A stretch of 64,000 bases of DNA from Pseudomonas guineae (GCF_900113745.1 NZ_FOQL01000002.1:515937-579936), one strand, 5' to 3'. Positions 17,524 through 29,866 are shown, counted from the first letter of the stretch. Program-made: numbers and translations. The notes: a model not told the origin generated them from the sequence alone.

Positions 17524-17970
17524 TTAAGACTCATCGACCTTAAAGTGCGCACGCGCCGTGGCGATCGGTTCGGTCTGTTTGATTTGCCAGGCAGTAATAG
17601 CCACGTTGGCGACCCTGCGGCCCTGCCGCCACACCTGGCATTGCACGAAGGTGTCACGATAATGGCCGGCGCGTAGGTAATCTATCGAGAAGTCGATGAT
17701 TTTCGGCAAATGTGGAATGCCCATAAACATCAACAGATGAAGCATCGCCGAATGCTCCATAAAGCCAGCAATCACTCCGCCGTGCAGCGCCGGCAGGGTC
17801 GGATTACCGATGCAGTCTTTATTGGCTGGCAGGCGAAACACCATGTCATCACCCAACCGCAAGCACTCAATGCCGAGCAATTTAGCGTAGGGGATCAGGC
17901 TGATCAGCGGGTCATAATTGTTCTGCGCATGGGCTTCGCGTACTAACTGGTTGAGATTAAACGTGCTCAT
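17524..17970 (-). CDS. PaaI-family hotdog thioesterase (second of a pair)
   Basis: 148 residues with a single hotdog fold; the core LPALHGGVIAGFMEHSAMLHLL holds the conserved HGG motif. Probably hydrolyses an acyl-CoA of unknown identity. Its ATG overlaps the stop of the upstream thioesterase gene as ATGA, so the two are coupled and may form a heteromer. Confidence 0.85.
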   Translation of the reverse strand: MSTFNLNQLVREAHAQNNYDPLISLIPYAKLLGIECLRLGDDMVFRLPANKDCIGNPTLPALHGGVIAGFMEHSAMLHLLMFMGIPHLPKIIDFSIDYLRAGHYRDTFVQCQVWRQGRRVANVAITAWQIKQTEPIATARAHFKVDES

Positions 17971-18431
17971 TGGCCGACTCCCTTGCTAGTACGCTGCAGG
18001 TCGGTCGGTTTACCCATGCGCATAAAGGCGCCCACCACATGGGCAATCGGCTCGTCTGGATTATCCTGATAGGCATAACCGCGCGTAAAAATGATGTTCT
18101 CAGTCACCCGATAGCACTCGGCGAAACCGAATACATCTTTGTTCGGCTCGGCTGGGTGCATGTAATCGATACGCAGGTCCAGGGTCGGGCAAATTTCAAA
18201 CTCAGGCAGCACACACACCGTCGAAATGCCACAGGTGGTGTCCATCAACGTGGTGATGGCACCGCCGTGGATCACTCCAGTTTCCGGGTTACCGACAATC
18301 TGCTCACTGTAGGGCAAACGCAGGATCAACCCTTTTGGCTCGGCACTGTGCACGCTCATGCCCAGCACTTGGCAATGGCGCAATACTGATAAAAAACGCT
18401 GCGCCCGCTCAATAATAGGGAAATTGCTCAT
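17967..18431 (-). CDS. PaaI-family hotdog thioesterase (first of a pair)
   Basis: 154 residues; the core GNPETGVIHGGAITTLMDTTCG contains the HGG motif with the catalytic Asp in LMDT, as in PaaI/YigI-type enzymes. The partner gene downstream has Glu-His (FMEHS) instead of LMDT. ATG at 18431 opens MSNFPIIERA; an in-frame upstream codon at 18458 is less likely. Confidence 0.85.
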   Translation of the reverse strand: MSNFPIIERAQRFLSVLRHCQVLGMSVHSAEPKGLILRLPYSEQIVGNPETGVIHGGAITTLMDTTCGISTVCVLPEFEICPTLDLRIDYMHPAEPNKDVFGFAECYRVTENIIFTRGYAYQDNPDEPIAHVVGAFMRMGKPTDLQRTSKGVGQ

Positions 18432-18620
18432 GACTTCAGACCCAGGACAACTGCACAAAGGGCGAGCATGATACCCGCTGATAGAAAGCCCAGCACCACG
18501 GCCACGCCCTGCGATGAGAACAGACTGGCATCTAACTGAGGAACTTCGGCGAAAAGCTGCTGTTTAATGGCTATGCTTGGGCAACCAGGTATTGATTACC
18601 CATTACAAGGAGTACTAACT

Positions 18621-18911
18621 GTGCAAAAGCCATTCACCTATGCCCTGCTTCTCGCCGCCATGCTTGCCCTGGCCGCTTGTGAGAAAACCCCAGAAGACAA
18701 AATGGAGTCGGCCAAGGAGTCCGCTTCTGAAGCCATGGAATCAATGGGTGATGCTGTTAAAGATACTGGCGATGCCATCGAGCAGAAAGCCGATGAAGTC
18801 ATGGGCACCGAGCCGACCACTGGCGAGAAAATCGATGATGCTGCCAATGATGCAGCTGATGCCATGGAAGACGCAGGCGATGAAGTTAAAGATGCCGTTG
18901 ATGGCAACTAA
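18621..18911 (+). CDS. Small lipoprotein with repeated amphipathic helix
   Basis: 96 residues. The start is GTG at 18621 with AAGGAG eight bases upstream. The signal peptide ends in the lipobox ALAAC, giving a lipidated Cys near residue 20. The mature part is an Ala/Glu/Asp/Met-rich amphipathic helix with near-repeats such as SAKESASEAMESMGDAVKDTGDAIEQKADEV and, after a short break TGE, DDAANDAADAMEDAGDEVKDAV. Such apolipoprotein-like repeats are often envelope-stress or desiccation proteins, but no role is established here. Confidence 0.75.
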   Translation: MQKPFTYALLLAAMLALAACEKTPEDKMESAKESASEAMESMGDAVKDTGDAIEQKADEVMGTEPTTGEKIDDAANDAADAMEDAGDEVKDAVDGN

Positions 18912-18930
18912 GTCGTTTAGCTAAAACAAC

Positions 18931-18962
18931 TAGGCCCGCATATTGCGGGCCTAGTTGTTTTT
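18931..18962. terminator. Terminator after the small lipoprotein gene
   Basis: CTAGGCCCGC-N5-GCGGGCCTAG followed by a T-rich run; it also separates the convergent MAPEG gene. Confidence 0.9.
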
Positions 18963-18969
18963 GGATCAA

Positions 18970-19362
18970 TTAAAGCCCGGGGCTAAGCATCAGCAATAAA
19001 CTGCACAACAGCCCTAGCACCCAGACCACACTGCGCTGCCAGTGCAAGTCAGCCCAGTAGAAAAACAGATACAGCACCCGCGCAGCCACAAAAGTCACGG
19101 CCAATACGTCGACCAGAACCCCATTATTATTGGTCACATGGGCCATTAATACACCCACAGCAAAAAGCGGAAATGCCTCAAAACTGTTCATGTGTGCGGC
19201 GAGCGCACGCGCGCCAAAACCAGTCAGGCGCGCTTGCTGAGCACGTGGGTGATGGTTGTCGTAGCGACCGCCACCCTCCTTCACCATCGCCTTAGCCACG
19301 GGAGCCTTGGCGATAAAAATCAATAGCGCGCTGATAAAAATGCACCAGAACGGAATGCTCAT
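18970..19362 (-). CDS. MAPEG-family membrane protein
   Basis: 130 residues with four predicted membrane helices and the family pattern N-H-x-P-R (YDNHHPRAQQARLTGFGARALAAHMNSFEAFPLF). MAPEG proteins include glutathione transferases and related enzymes; bacterial members of this type are uncharacterised. Overlaps the upstream DUF599 gene by four bases. Confidence 0.85.
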   Translation of the reverse strand: MSIPFWCIFISALLIFIAKAPVAKAMVKEGGGRYDNHHPRAQQARLTGFGARALAAHMNSFEAFPLFAVGVLMAHVTNNNGVLVDVLAVTFVAARVLYLFFYWADLHWQRSVVWVLGLLCSLLLMLSPGL

Positions 19363-20093
19363 TCGCTTTTCTCCTTGGCCGATTCGAACGCAGGGGTTTG
19401 GGTGTAGACCATCACTTCCAACACATCGGAGTGAAACTCGCGGTGGTACAACACCAATACCACACCGGCGCTGACCAGCATGAAAAACCAGGGGTTAATA
19501 AACCAGGCTAAGGTCGACATGCCGAAGTAATAGGCACGCAGCCCTTGGTTAAACTGATTAGCGGCCATCGAGATCACTCTCGCGGTGCGCTCAGCAAAGG
19601 CTTTGCGCTCCTGCTCGGTCACATGCCGCTCACCAATCATGGGGGCAGAGCCAATTAGAGTCGCCGCAAAATTGTACTGGCGCATGCACCAACTGAACGT
19701 GAAGAAGGCATAGACAAACACCACCCCCAAACACAGCAACTTGACCTCAGACAGCCCGCGACTGGCGACCTGGACAAACGGCAGATCAGCCAGCAGCGAT
19801 ACCGCGCGATCAGAAGACCCGAGCACCGTGAGAATACCCGCGAGAATAATCAACGTGCTTGATGCAAAAAATGAGGCATTGCGCTCCAGGTTGCCGATCA
19901 CGTTGGCATCAGCAATGCGGTTGTCACGCAGCAACATGCGGCGCATCCAGTCTTCGCGGTAGAGGTGCAGCACACTGGCTAAACACGGCGTAGTCCGCCC
20001 TTTAGCCTGGGCATAACGGGTATAACCGGCCCAACACAAGACAAACCAGAGAACAGCAAGCAGGTGCGGCAGGTAATAGTCACTGATTGACAT
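19359..20093 (-). CDS. DUF599 inner-membrane protein
   Basis: 244 residues, about four membrane helices, with the DUF599 features W-x-x-Y near the start, RNASFFASSTLIILAGIL and a late YYFGMSTLAWFINPW. Function unknown. First gene of a two-gene unit with the MAPEG gene (ATGA overlap). The lone cytosolic loop carries KAFAERTARVISMAANQFNQGLRAYYF. Confidence 0.85.
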   Translation of the reverse strand: MSISDYYLPHLLAVLWFVLCWAGYTRYAQAKGRTTPCLASVLHLYREDWMRRMLLRDNRIADANVIGNLERNASFFASSTLIILAGILTVLGSSDRAVSLLADLPFVQVASRGLSEVKLLCLGVVFVYAFFTFSWCMRQYNFAATLIGSAPMIGERHVTEQERKAFAERTARVISMAANQFNQGLRAYYFGMSTLAWFINPWFFMLVSAGVVLVLYHREFHSDVLEVMVYTQTPAFESAKEKSE

Positions 20094-20154
20094 GCAAACT
20101 CCTTGTTAACCTGCGCCGATTATAGACAGGCCTGGCTTTCAACTGGCCAACAAA

Positions 20155-20177
20155 AAGGCCGCTCAATGAGCGGCCTT
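20155..20177 (-). terminator. Terminator of braB
   Basis: AAGGCCGCT-N5-AGCGGCCTT followed on the minus strand by TTTTTG. Confidence 0.9.
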
Positions 20178-20193
20178 GAGTAAACAGCAACGC

Positions 20194-21507
20194 TTAGCTC
20201 GCGGCCGTTTTAAATACGCCCAGCGCACGGTCCACTGCAACAGCCAAAATTAGTGTCAGCAGCACAGGCAGTAGCCAGCCAAGGCTCTGATCGGCCAACG
20301 GCAACTCGCTGAAGAAACGTGGGATCAGGGCCTTACCGCCGGCTGCCGCAACGCCGTCAACCAGACCGAAAACCAAGGTTACCGCCATAACCGGACGGAA
20401 AACCCGCGCCGACGAACACCACAGATTATCCAGCAAGCTCAGCGCCACCAATACAATCGCCAGCGGGTACAAACCGACCAGAACAGGGATCGAGAAACTG
20501 ATCAACTGGGTCAGCCCTTGATTGGCCACCAGCAGACTAAATAGCCCGAGCGCGATTACCACAACACGGTAAGAAACCGGCAACAAGCTACTGAAGAACT
20601 CGCCGCAGGCAGTCAATAGGCCCACAGCCGTCGTCAAACAGGCCAGGGTTATCACTACGGCCAGCAACAAACTGCCAGTGATACCGAAGGTGTGCTGCAC
20701 ATAAGCGGTGAGCACCTGCACGCCATTCTGCGCCTCACCGGCAATCCCCTGGCTTGTTGCACCAAGATAGAACAGCGCCAGATACACCAGCGAAAGCCCG
20801 ATAGCGGCGATCAGACCGGCGATCACCGAATAACGGGTAATCAGCTTGCCATCGGTCACACCATGGTCACGAATCGCGGTAGCAATCACGATGCCGAACA
20901 CCAGTGCGCCCAGGGTATCCATAGTCAGGTAGCCCTGCAGGAACCCCTGTACGAAGGGTGCACGTTGATAATCTGCAGACACTTGACCGATTTCACCCGC
21001 AGGGATCAATAACGCAGCACCGCCCAATACCAGTAACGCAGCCAACAGCACTGGGGTGATGTATTTACCGATCCGATCAACCAGTTGCCCAGGATTGAGG
21101 GATAGAAACAGCACGGCCACGAAGTAGGCGAGGGTGTAGAGCAGCAACGCCGTGCTGGTGTTGCCGCTGAAAGGCGCAATGCCCATTTCAAACGACACCA
21201 CCGCCGTACGTGGTGTGGCGAACAGTGGCCCTATGGCCAAATACACCGCAACTGCAAACAGTAGACCTGCGCGCTTGCCCAGTGGTGCTGTCAGCAGCGC
21301 CATGCCGCCACCAACACGAGCCAAAGCAACGATAGTCAACAGCGGCAAACCGACGCCCGTGAGCAGAAAACCCAGCGCTGCCGGGCCAATATTCTCACCC
21401 GCAGCCATGCCGGCGATGGGTGGGAAAATGATGTTACCGGCGCCGAGAAACAACGCAAACGTCATAAAACCGAGGGCCAGGACATCCGAGCCTTTCAAAC
21501 GAGTCAT
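20194..21507 (-). CDS. braB: Branched-chain amino acid:Na+ symporter (LIVCS family)
   Basis: 437 residues from the ATG at 21507, with twelve predicted membrane helices. It carries leucine, isoleucine and valine inward with Na+ in P. aeruginosa BraB, whose opening (GFMTFALFLGAGNIIFPP) it matches closely as I recall. A reading frame reaching 21597 would add 30 non-conserved residues. It lies next to sucD, as in PAO1 (PA1590). Confidence 0.93.
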   Translation of the reverse strand: MTRLKGSDVLALGFMTFALFLGAGNIIFPPIAGMAAGENIGPAALGFLLTGVGLPLLTIVALARVGGGMALLTAPLGKRAGLLFAVAVYLAIGPLFATPRTAVVSFEMGIAPFSGNTSTALLLYTLAYFVAVLFLSLNPGQLVDRIGKYITPVLLAALLVLGGAALLIPAGEIGQVSADYQRAPFVQGFLQGYLTMDTLGALVFGIVIATAIRDHGVTDGKLITRYSVIAGLIAAIGLSLVYLALFYLGATSQGIAGEAQNGVQVLTAYVQHTFGITGSLLLAVVITLACLTTAVGLLTACGEFFSSLLPVSYRVVVIALGLFSLLVANQGLTQLISFSIPVLVGLYPLAIVLVALSLLDNLWCSSARVFRPVMAVTLVFGLVDGVAAAGGKALIPRFFSELPLADQSLGWLLPVLLTLILAVAVDRALGVFKTAAS

Positions 21508-21747
21508 AGAAGGGAATACCACAGGCAGAAAGTTAAAGTTCCGAGGGTTTCCCGATGGATCGGGGGAAACGTCACCCCGCCGGTTGAGCGGAGCCACTGC
21601 AGCACCTTGAACCGCTTGTGACGAAGCAGGTGCTAATTAGTTGCAAGCCTAACGAATTTGTCCTGCCAGCGGCACTGGCACAGGTCGGGCTGTCGGATTG
21701 GTGAAAACGGCTGTCGCCTCAACGACAGTTAACCGATAGCTGAAATA

Positions 21748-21775
21748 GAAAAGGCCACCCGAAGGTGGCCTTTTC
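21748..21775 (-). terminator. Terminator of the sucCD transcript
   Basis: Perfect 12-bp stem GAAAAGGCCACC / GGTGGCCTTTTC with a CGAA tetraloop. Confidence 0.93.
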
Positions 21776-21790
21776 TTAAGTCAAAAAGCC

Positions 21791-22678
21791 TTAGGCTTTT
21801 TTAACTTCCCAACCGGTCAGTTCGGCCAGAGCCTTACCGATATCAGCCAGGGAACGCACGGTCTTCACGCCGGCGTCTTGCAGGGCTGCGAACTTCTCGT
21901 CTGCTGTACCCTTGCCACCGGAGATGATTGCACCGGCATGGCCCATACGCTTGCCCGCCGGAGCGGTCACACCTGCGATGTAAGACACTACAGGCTTGGT
22001 CACGTTGGCCTTGATGTAGGCAGCCGCTTCTTCTTCAGCCGAACCGCCGATCTCACCGATCATCACGATCGCTTCGGTCTTCGGGTCTTCCTGGAACAGT
22101 TTCAGGATGTCGATGAAGTTGGAGCCAGGAATCGGATCACCACCGATACCCACGCAGGTGGACTGACCGAAACCGGCGTCAGTGGTCTGCTTAACAGCTT
22201 CGTAAGTCAGGGTGCCGGAGCGCGACACGATGCCTACTTTGCCTGGCAGGTGAATGTGACCTGGCATGATGCCGATCTTGCACTCGCCAGGCGTGATCAC
22301 GCCTGGGCAGTTCGGACCGATCAGGACCACGCCCAGCTCGTCGCACTTGACCTTGGCTTCCAGCATGTCGATGGTCGCAATGCCTTCGGTGATGCAGACG
22401 ATCAGCTTGATGCCGCCCATGGCCGCTTCAAGGATCGAGTCCTTGCAGAACGGAGCCGGAACATAGATCACGCTGGCGGTCGCGCCAGTTTGCTCAACCG
22501 CTTCACGCACGGTGTTGAACACCGGCAGATTCAGGTGAGTAGTGCCGCCTTTACCCGGTGTCACGCCGCCAACCATCTTAGTGCCGTAGGCGATGGCTTG
22601 CTCGGAGTGGAAGGTACCCTGCGAGCCGGTGAAGCCCTGGCAGATAACTTTGGTGTCTTTATTGATCAGGACGCTCAT
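21791..22678 (-). CDS. sucD: Succinyl-CoA synthetase alpha subunit
   Basis: 295 residues. Converts succinyl-CoA to succinate with formation of ATP or GTP, in complex with SucC. The CoA-binding Rossmann domain opens with [15 protein letters not shown]; the phosphorylated histidine is His247 in [17 protein letters not shown]. Start and sucC stop overlap in TAATG. Confidence 0.98.
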   Translation of the reverse strand: MSVLINKDTKVICQGFTGSQGTFHSEQAIAYGTKMVGGVTPGKGGTTHLNLPVFNTVREAVEQTGATASVIYVPAPFCKDSILEAAMGGIKLIVCITEGIATIDMLEAKVKCDELGVVLIGPNCPGVITPGECKIGIMPGHIHLPGKVGIVSRSGTLTYEAVKQTTDAGFGQSTCVGIGGDPIPGSNFIDILKLFQEDPKTEAIVMIGEIGGSAEEEAAAYIKANVTKPVVSYIAGVTAPAGKRMGHAGAIISGGKGTADEKFAALQDAGVKTVRSLADIGKALAELTGWEVKKA

Positions 22679-23844
22679 TACTTGCCCTCCGCAGCTTTGA
22701 CGACTTGCTGAGCAGCGTCGGTCAGGCTGGTTGCCGCGATGATGTTCAGGCCACTTTCTGCCAGGACTTTAGCGCCCAGCTCAGCGTTGTTACCTTCAAG
22801 GCGAACAACTACCGGAATTTTAACGCCGACTTCTTTCACTGCGCCGATGATGCCTTCGGCAATCATGTCGCAACGAACGATACCGCCGAAAATGTTTACC
22901 AGAACGGCAGCCACGTTGCTGTCGGACAGGATGATCTTGAAGGCTTCGGTTACGCGCTCTTTGGTTGCGCCGCCACCTACGTCGAGGAAGTTGGCTGGCT
23001 TGCCGCCATGCAGGTTGACGATGTCCATGGTGCCCATGGCCAGACCAGCACCGTTGACCATGCAGCCGATGTTGCCTTCCAGCGCGACGTAGTTCAGTTC
23101 GAACTTGGCAGCGTGGGCTTCACGCGGATCGTCCTGGGACGGATCGTGCATGGCGCGCAGCTTAGGCTGACGGTACAGGGCGTTGGCGTCGATGTTGATC
23201 TTGGCATCGAGGCAATGCAGGTTGCCGTCAGCTTTGATCACCAGCGGGTTTACTTCCAGCAGCGCCAGGTCGTAGTCCTGGAACAGCTTGGCCAGACCAA
23301 CGAAGATCTGGGTGAACTGCTTGATCTGATCACCTTGCAGGCCCAACTGGAATGCCAGATCGCGGCCCTGGAACGGCTGAGCGCCGACCAGCGGATCGAT
23401 AGTGGCCTTGAGGATCTTCTCAGGGGTGTCGTGAGCGATCTTCTCGATATCCACGCCACCTTCGGTGGAGGCCATGAACACGATACGACGGCTGGAACGA
23501 TCTACAACGGCGCCCAGGTACAGTTCCTTGGCGATGTCAGTGCAGGATTCGACCAGAATCTGGTTGACCGGCTGACCGTTAGCGTCAGTCTGGTAAGTCA
23601 CCAGACGCTTGCCCAGCCAGTTGGCTGCGAAGGCCTTGGCGTCTTCTTTGCTCTTGACCAGCTTTACGCCGCCCGCTTTACCGCGGCCACCTGCGTGGAC
23701 CTGAGCTTTGACGACCCACTCGGTACCGCCAATTTTGTCGCAGGCTGCTGCGGCTTCTTCTGGGGTGCTTACCGCGAAGCCCTTGGATACGGGCAGGCCG
23801 TATTCAGCGAACAGCTGCTTACCCTGATACTCGTGGAGATTCAT
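22678..23844 (-). CDS. sucC: Succinyl-CoA synthetase beta subunit
   Basis: 388 residues with an ATP-grasp nucleotide-binding domain ([17 protein letters not shown] near 46-62) and a C-terminal CoA-ligase domain ([14 protein letters not shown]). Together with SucD it carries out the substrate-level phosphorylation step of the TCA cycle. It lies 211 bp downstream of lpd; the gap holds a hairpin (GCCGCCGTT...AACGGCG) but no clear terminator. Confidence 0.98.
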   Translation of the reverse strand: MNLHEYQGKQLFAEYGLPVSKGFAVSTPEEAAAACDKIGGTEWVVKAQVHAGGRGKAGGVKLVKSKEDAKAFAANWLGKRLVTYQTDANGQPVNQILVESCTDIAKELYLGAVVDRSSRRIVFMASTEGGVDIEKIAHDTPEKILKATIDPLVGAQPFQGRDLAFQLGLQGDQIKQFTQIFVGLAKLFQDYDLALLEVNPLVIKADGNLHCLDAKINIDANALYRQPKLRAMHDPSQDDPREAHAAKFELNYVALEGNIGCMVNGAGLAMGTMDIVNLHGGKPANFLDVGGGATKERVTEAFKIILSDSNVAAVLVNIFGGIVRCDMIAEGIIGAVKEVGVKIPVVVRLEGNNAELGAKVLAESGLNIIAATSLTDAAQQVVKAAEGK

Positions 23845-24055
23845 GCTTGTCTACCGTCTTCGTTTAGGTATTGCGCATACGGTGCTGCACTTGTGGTGCC
23901 GCACCACCTGTGACTGCTTCTAGGGCAATCCGGCTGATATTCCGCGCAGCAGCCTGAGCTGAACGCGGGTCATCTGCCGTGGTTCTTCCTGTTTGAGCTG
24001 TGGCCTTCGCCGTTACACAACGGCGGCGCAAGCCACAATTCAAACCAACAACGAC

Positions 24056-25558
<1,503 letters not shown>

Positions 25559-26776
25559 TTAGATATCCAGCAGCAGACGCGCCGGGTCTTCCAGCAAGTT
25601 TTTGATGGTCACTAGGAAGGTCACGGCTTCCTTACCATCAATCAGGCGGTGGTCGTAAGACAACGCCAAGTACATCATCGGGCGGATCACCACTTGACCG
25701 TTGATTGCCATAGGGCGCTGCAGAATGTTGTGCATCCCCAGGATCGCGGCTTGTGGTGGGTTTACGATCGGGGTCGACATCATTGAGCCGAAGGTGCCGC
25801 CGTTAGTAATAGTGAAGGTGCCGCCCGTCATCTCGTCGATCGACAATTTGCCGTCGCGGGCTTTCTTACCGTAGGTGGCAATACCGCTTTCGATTTCAGC
25901 CAGGCTCATCAGTTCCGCATTACGCAGAACGGGAACTACCAGACCACGGTCGCTGGAGACCGCAACACCCACGTCAGCGTAACCGTGGTAAACGATGTCG
26001 GCACCATCGATCGACGCATTGACTGCTGGGAAGCGCTTAAGTGCTTCGGTGGCAGCTTTGACGAAGAACGACATAAAGCCCAAACGAACACCGTTATGGG
26101 ACTTTTCAAACAGGTCCTTGTACTTCGAGCGCAGCGCCATGACTTCGGTCATGTCGACTTCGTTGAAAGTGGTCAACATGGCCATGTTCGACTGGGCTTC
26201 GACCAGGCGGCGGGCCACGGTTGCACGAACACGCGTCATCGGCACGCGCTTCTCAGTGCGATCACCAGCAGCGAAGACTGGAGCAGCAGCGGCCGGTGCG
26301 GCAGGCTTAGCCGCCGGAGCTGCGGGCGAGTTTTTCTTTGCGTCAACGGCGGCAACCACGTCTTCCTTGGTCACACGACCGCCTTTGCCACTACCGGCAA
26401 CGCTGTTCGGATCAATACCATTTTCTTCGGCGATTTTGCGCGCGGCAGGCGAAAGAATGGCGTCGTCACCAGAGGCTTCAGGCGCAGCGCTTTGTGCCGC
26501 TGCGGCAGGTGCGGCAGCCGGCTTTGCAGCTTCGCCACTGCCTTCGCCCAAAGTACCCAATACTTCATTGCTGAGCACGGTATCGCCTTCGTTCTTGACG
26601 ATTTCGGCGAGGACGCCGTCGGCCTCAGCCAACACTTCAATTACAACCTTGTCGGTTTCGATATCGACAATCAGCTCATCACGCTTGACTGCATCGCCCG
26701 GCTTCTTGTGCCAGGTAGCCACGGTGCCGTCGGCAACCGATTCCGGGAAAGTAGGGGCTTTGATCTCGATAGCCAT
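25559..26776 (-). CDS. sucB: 2-oxoglutarate dehydrogenase E2 (dihydrolipoyl succinyltransferase)
   Basis: 405 residues. Single lipoyl domain with the lipoylated Lys43 in IETDKVV, an Ala/Pro-rich linker, an E3/E1-binding domain near 105-140, a second Ala/Pro linker, and the catalytic domain ending in YDHRLIDG with His376 and Asp380. Transfers the succinyl group to CoA. Confidence 0.97.
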   Translation of the reverse strand: MAIEIKAPTFPESVADGTVATWHKKPGDAVKRDELIVDIETDKVVIEVLAEADGVLAEIVKNEGDTVLSNEVLGTLGEGSGEAAKPAAAPAAAAQSAAPEASGDDAILSPAARKIAEENGIDPNSVAGSGKGGRVTKEDVVAAVDAKKNSPAAPAAKPAAPAAAAPVFAAGDRTEKRVPMTRVRATVARRLVEAQSNMAMLTTFNEVDMTEVMALRSKYKDLFEKSHNGVRLGFMSFFVKAATEALKRFPAVNASIDGADIVYHGYADVGVAVSSDRGLVVPVLRNAELMSLAEIESGIATYGKKARDGKLSIDEMTGGTFTITNGGTFGSMMSTPIVNPPQAAILGMHNILQRPMAINGQVVIRPMMYLALSYDHRLIDGKEAVTFLVTIKNLLEDPARLLLDI

Positions 26777-26845
26777 TATGTGTGGTTCCTTAAATTCGGT
26801 TTCTACTAGCAGGCGGCCCAGTTGGCCGCCTGTTGTGCGAAGGCG

Positions 26846-29677
26846 TTAAACAGTAAAGGCGTCTTGCAGGAGTTTTTCCTGCTGCTCGGCGTGCAGCGAT
26901 GCATAACCACAAGCAGGTGCGGCAGACGCTTCACGGCCGGCGTACTCAAGGAGCAGGGTTTTCTTCTGCGCTGTCGCCACGCGACGCATGTGGTGCTGAC
27001 TGCAATACCAAGCGCCCTGATTCATCGGTTCTTCCTGACACCAGACAATGTGCTTGAGATGCTTATAGACAGCCAAGGTCTCGGTCAAATCGTCCTCAGG
27101 GAACGGATAAAGCTGCTCGATACGCACGATGGCGATGTTTTCACGACCTTCGTTACGGCGTTTTTCCAACAGGTCGTAGTAAACCTTGCCGCTGCACAGC
27201 ACGACCCGATCGACTTTCTTCGGATCGATTACATCGATCTCCGGAATCACGGTCTGGAACGAGCCGTCAGCCAGGTCTTCTAACGTCGAAATGGCCAGTT
27301 TGTGGCGCAGCAGCGACTTCGGCGTCAAGACCACCAATGGCTTACGCAGTGGGCGTATCACTTGACGGCGCAGCAGGTGATAGATCTGCGCAGGCGTGGT
27401 CGGTACTGCGACCTGCATGTTGTGCTCAGCGCACAGCTGCAAGTAACGCTCTAGACGCGCCGAGCTGTGCTCAGGCCCCTGCCCTTCATAACCGTGCGGC
27501 AACAGCATGGTCAGGCCGCATAGACGACCCCACTTGTGCTCACCACTGGAAATGAACTGATCGAATACCACCTGGGCACCGTTAGCGAAGTCACCAAACT
27601 GAGCTTCCCAGATCACCAACGCATTCGGCTGGGTAGTGGCGTAGCCATACTCAAAGGCCAGTACCGCTTCTTCCGAGAGGAAGGAGTCGTACAGGTCAAA
27701 AGCAGGCTGACCCTCATACAGGTTCTTCAGCGGCACATAAGCAGTGGCATCTTTCTGGTTGTGCAACACGGCATGACGGTGCGAGAACGTACCGCGGCCG
27801 ATGTCCTGGCCGGTCATGCGGATAGGATGGCCTTCAAACAACAGCGTGGCGTACGCCATCGTTTCGGCGTAGCCCCAGTTGATCGACAGTGCGCCGGCAC
27901 CCATCTTCTGTCGGTCTTCAAGAATCTTCGCCACCTGGCGCTGAACAACCACGCCTTCTGGAATTTCCAGCAACTTGTTCGACAGCTCTTGCAGGGTTTT
28001 CAGCTCGAAGCTTGTGTCATGACGGGCAGTCCAGGTGTGGCCCAGATACGGACGCCAGTCAACAAACAGCTCCTTGTTCGGCTCTTTAACCAAGCTCTTA
28101 ACCACATGCTGACCGTTGTCCAGCGCAGTGCGGTACTCGTCGATCTTAGCCTGCACTTCGTCGGTCGTCTGACGCTCTGCAGTGGTCAGCGCGTCAGCAT
28201 ACAGCTCACGGGTGGTGCGCTGCTTGCTGATCTGCTGATACATGAGCGGCTGAGTACCACTCGGCTCGTCGGCCTCGTTGTGACCGCGACGGCGGTAGCA
28301 AACCAAGTCAATGACCACGTCACGCTTGTACTGCATGCGGTAATCGACGGCCAGTTGCGTCACAAACAGCACGGCTTCTGGATCGTCACCGTTAACATGC
28401 AGGATCGGCGCTTGAATCATCTTCGCCACATCGGTGCAGTATTCGGTGGAGCGTGAATCCAGCGGATTGCTGATGGTGAAACCAACTTGGTTGTTGATCA
28501 CGATATGGATAGTGCCGCCCGTTTTGAAACCACGGGTTTGCGACATCTGGAAGGTTTCCATGACCACACCCTGACCGGCGAATGCCGCGTCACCGTGCAG
28601 GGAAACCGGCAGAACCTTTTCACCAGAAGCATCATTACGACGATCCTGACGGGCGCGTACGGAACCCTCGACCACCGGAGAAACAATCTCCAAGTGTGAC
28701 GGGTTGAACGCCATGGCCAGGTGCACTTCGCCACCAGCAGTCATTACGTTGGACGAAAAACCTTGGTGGTACTTCACGTCACCGGAAGACAGACCTGCGG
28801 TCTTCTTGCCTTCGAATTCGTCGAATAGATCGCGCGGGTTTTTGCCGAAGGTGTTGACCAGTACGTTAAGACGGCCACGGTGGGCCATGCCGATAACGAC
28901 TTCCTTGGTGCCGTAGGAGCCGGAGCGCTGAATCACTTCATCGAGCAGTGGAATGAGACTCTCGCCACCTTCCAAACCGAAACGCTTAGTGCCCGGGTAT
29001 TTAGTGCCCAGGTACTTTTCCAGACCTTCAGCCGCCGTCAGGCGCTCAAGCAGATGGCTCTGCACGTCGGCCGAGAATTGCGGACGGCCGCGTACGCTTT
29101 CCAGGCGCTGCTGGAACCAGCTGCGCTGCTCGGAATCAACGATATGGGTGAACTCGGCACCGATGGTGCGGCAATATGTCTGCTGCAACGCATCGCGAAT
29201 TTCGCGCAGAGTGGCTTCTTCCTTACCAAGATGAAGTCCTCCTGTACGGAATGTCGTGTCGAGGTCAGCATCCGTCAGACCATAGTGATTGATGACCAGA
29301 TCGGCCGGCGCAGGACGTTGCCAAAGGCCAAGCGGATCGAGCTGAGCGGCCTGATGGCCGCGCATGCGATAAGCCTGAATAAGGCGCAGCACTTCGACTT
29401 GCTTCTTCTCGTGCTCACTGCTGACGCTACCAGCGGACACCGGTTGGACGCGGCGCTGATTTTTAGCAAGCAACACGAAATGATCGCGAATCGTTGAGTG
29501 CGATACGTCTGTAGCGGCGCTGCCGTCAGTCGGCAACTTCTGGAAGTAAGTGCGCCACTCTTCTGGCACAGCGTTGGGATCGTGCAGGTAAAGCTCATAG
29601 AGCTCTTCCACATAGGCAGCGTTACCACCGGATAGGTGGGCACTGTCCCACATGCGCTGCATCACGCTTTCTTGCAT
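26846..29677 (-). CDS. sucA: 2-oxoglutarate dehydrogenase E1
   Basis: 943 residues, the thiamin-diphosphate decarboxylase of the complex and full-length for the family. N-terminal helix MWDSAHLSGGNAAYVEELYELYL, a VIGMAHRGRLNVLVN motif near 265, the ThDP/Mg region GDAAFAGQGVVMETFQMS, and the transketolase-like C-terminal half (GHPIRMTGQDIGRGTFSHRHA). First gene of the sucAB-lpd-sucCD run, behind an intrinsic terminator after sdhB. Confidence 0.98.
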   Translation of the reverse strand: MQESVMQRMWDSAHLSGGNAAYVEELYELYLHDPNAVPEEWRTYFQKLPTDGSAATDVSHSTIRDHFVLLAKNQRRVQPVSAGSVSSEHEKKQVEVLRLIQAYRMRGHQAAQLDPLGLWQRPAPADLVINHYGLTDADLDTTFRTGGLHLGKEEATLREIRDALQQTYCRTIGAEFTHIVDSEQRSWFQQRLESVRGRPQFSADVQSHLLERLTAAEGLEKYLGTKYPGTKRFGLEGGESLIPLLDEVIQRSGSYGTKEVVIGMAHRGRLNVLVNTFGKNPRDLFDEFEGKKTAGLSSGDVKYHQGFSSNVMTAGGEVHLAMAFNPSHLEIVSPVVEGSVRARQDRRNDASGEKVLPVSLHGDAAFAGQGVVMETFQMSQTRGFKTGGTIHIVINNQVGFTISNPLDSRSTEYCTDVAKMIQAPILHVNGDDPEAVLFVTQLAVDYRMQYKRDVVIDLVCYRRRGHNEADEPSGTQPLMYQQISKQRTTRELYADALTTAERQTTDEVQAKIDEYRTALDNGQHVVKSLVKEPNKELFVDWRPYLGHTWTARHDTSFELKTLQELSNKLLEIPEGVVVQRQVAKILEDRQKMGAGALSINWGYAETMAYATLLFEGHPIRMTGQDIGRGTFSHRHAVLHNQKDATAYVPLKNLYEGQPAFDLYDSFLSEEAVLAFEYGYATTQPNALVIWEAQFGDFANGAQVVFDQFISSGEHKWGRLCGLTMLLPHGYEGQGPEHSSARLERYLQLCAEHNMQVAVPTTPAQIYHLLRRQVIRPLRKPLVVLTPKSLLRHKLAISTLEDLADGSFQTVIPEIDVIDPKKVDRVVLCSGKVYYDLLEKRRNEGRENIAIVRIEQLYPFPEDDLTETLAVYKHLKHIVWCQEEPMNQGAWYCSQHHMRRVATAQKKTLLLEYAGREASAAPACGYASLHAEQQEKLLQDAFTV

Positions 29678-29866
29678 GCTTGGTCACCCTCGGTAAGGGG
29701 ACACCACCGGCGAAGAAACCGTATGGCTGTCAGTCCTGAAGCAGCAACTGGTAAGCCACCACGGATCCCGCAGATAGTCCGGGCACCAGCCCGGATGCCC
29801 CTGCTGGTCGTCATATATTTTTTCAAATTAGAACCACCGCTTTGTGAGCAGCAGTTCTGGCTAAAA

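Noticed and set aside
22705..23913. 402-codon open frame on the plus strand opposite sucC
   Set aside because: Exact antisense of sucC; composition follows third-position bias of the real gene and there is no ribosome site or family match.
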